This document shows, piece after piece, positions 5,273-6,122 of a DNA stretch of 6,122 bases. A program made the position numbers and the translations under genes. Source of the DNA: Acidobacteriaceae bacterium (GTDB lineage Bacteria; Acidobacteriota; Terriglobia; Terriglobales; Acidobacteriaceae); NCBI GenBank assembly GCA_030039895.1, contig JASHUR010000350.1, positions 1 to 6,122 of the forward strand, given 5' to 3'. The notes beneath the pieces are model-generated. The model was not told the origin of the DNA. It saw only the letters and a list, made by a program, of their open reading frames with translations, and searched no databases. The first letter of the stretch is position 1, and each line of letters opens with the position of its first letter.

Positions 5273-6122
5273 AAGAACCTTTGCCGCATCTTTGGCGAAA
5301 TAGGTCACGATGAAGCCGGCTCCGGCGCGGCGGATCGAGAGCAGCGACTCCATCATGGCGCGCTGAGGCTCAAGCCAGCCTTTGGCGAAGGCTGCCTGGA
5401 GCATGGAGTACTCGCCGGAGACCTGATACGCGCCGATGGGGACTTCAAAGCGCTCACGGGCGGCGCGGATGACGTCGAGGTACGGCATGGCCGGCTTCAT
5501 AAGGACCATGTCCGCGCCCTCGCCGAGGTCGAGGTCGATTTCTCGCATGGCCTCGCGGACATTAGCAGGGTCCATCTGATAGCTGCGGCGGTCCCCGAAC
5601 TGGGGTGCGGAGTCCGCGGCCTCGCGAAAGGGGCCGTAGAAGGCCGAAGCGAACTTGGAGGCGTAGGACAGGATGGGCGTTTGCTCCAAACCTTCGTCGT
5701 CAAGGTGGTCGCGGATCGCGGCAACGCGGCCGTCCATCATGTCGCTGGGCGCAACGATGTCGGCTCCGGCGGAGGCGAGCGAGACGGCGGTTTTGGAGAG
5801 CAGGGCGAGACTGGAGTCGTTCTCGATCTCGTAGTCATCGCCCTGTTTCTTCACGATGCCGCAGTGGCCGTGCGACGTGTACTCGCAGAGGCAGACGTCG
5901 GCGATGAGAAGGAGCTCTTTGGGCACGCTTGAGGCTTTAAGGGCGCGGAGGCCGCGCTGGACAATGCCGTCCTCGGCCCAGGCACCGGTGGCCTGCTCGT
6001 CCTTGCTCGCGGGAAGGCCAAAGAGCAGCAGGCCGCCAATGCCGAGGGCGGCTGCGGACTCGGCTTCCTTGACGGCCTCGTCGACGGAGAGATTGAAGAC
6101 GCCGGGCATGGATGGGATTTCG
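5264..6122 (-). CDS. hemB: Porphobilinogen synthase (delta-aminolevulinic acid dehydratase), N-terminus cut by window edge
   Basis: This cytoplasmic enzyme condenses two 5-aminolevulinate molecules to porphobilinogen in haem and tetrapyrrole synthesis. About 285 residues are present out of the usual 325-340. The Met codon at 6107-6109 is internal: the frame stays open beyond it and reads EIPSMPGVFNLSVD, the conserved family segment, so roughly 40 residues are missing at the right edge. Key features are all visible. The zinc-binding cysteines lie in DVCLCEYTSHGHCG (Cys codons at 5891-5893, 5885-5887 and 5861-5863). The two active-site lysines lie in SYASKFASAFYGPFR (codon 5654-5656) and MVLMKPAMPYLD (codon 5495-5497). 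PSDMMDGRV, SYQMDPAN and YQVSGEYSM are also conserved. Three cysteines indicate the zinc-dependent class rather than the aspartate-rich magnesium class. The gene converges on the GH30 gene with 37 bases between stops. Confidence 0.97.
   Translation of the reverse strand, partial: EIPSMPGVFNLSVDEAVKEAESAAALGIGGLLLFGLPASKDEQATGAWAEDGIVQRGLRALKASSVPKELLLIADVCLCEYTSHGHCGIVKKQGDDYEIENDSSLALLSKTAVSLASAGADIVAPSDMMDGRVAAIRDHLDDEGLEQTPILSYASKFASAFYGPFREAADSAPQFGDRRSYQMDPANVREAMREIDLDLGEGADMVLMKPAMPYLDVIRAARERFEVPIGAYQVSGEYSMLQAAFAKGWLEPQRAMMESLLSIRRAGAGFIVTYFAKDAAKVLGG

Overview
The window is ordinary, gene-dense bacterial chromosome of moderately high GC. It holds five complete protein-coding genes and one gene cut by the right edge, plus the last 33 codons of another gene at the left edge. 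The two unfamiliar small proteins, together with the style of the GlgC, UppP and GH30 proteins, suggest an Acidobacteriota (Terriglobia/Acidobacteriaceae-like) genome. That is an impression from protein style, not a measured assignment. No phage, transposon, CRISPR, tRNA or rRNA feature was seen, and no stretch longer than about 250 bases lacks a gene.

Layout, left to right. (1) The tail of an unidentified + strand gene runs directly into a MmcQ/YjbR-family gene, whose GTG start is fixed by a strong ribosome binding site overlapping the upstream stop codon. (2) A small two-helix membrane protein lies convergent to it, only 4 bases away. (3) A 67-base divergent spacer leads to a small soluble protein of unknown function on the + strand, followed 91 bases later by glgC (ADP-glucose pyrophosphorylase, glycogen synthesis). 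(4) uppP (undecaprenyl-diphosphate phosphatase, cell-wall lipid carrier recycling) is convergent with glgC. (5) A 244-base divergent intergenic region carries most of the recognisable regulatory sequence: a candidate sigma-70 promoter, a 7-bp inverted repeat, two perfect palindromes and a small tetraloop hairpin. (6) A secreted GH30 glycoside hydrolase follows on the + strand, again starting at GTG. (7) hemB (porphobilinogen synthase, zinc-cysteine type) is convergent with it and runs off the right edge; a 12-bp hairpin sits across the junction.

The genes do not form one pathway. Glycogen synthesis, lipid carrier recycling, extracellular glycan hydrolysis and haem synthesis are separate housekeeping or catabolic jobs that happen to be adjacent. 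Strands alternate often, so most genes are probably transcribed alone or in pairs. I found no convincing new biological system. The most useful leads are the symmetric sites upstream of the GH30 gene, the hairpin structures at two convergent gene ends, and the two small proteins of unknown function.
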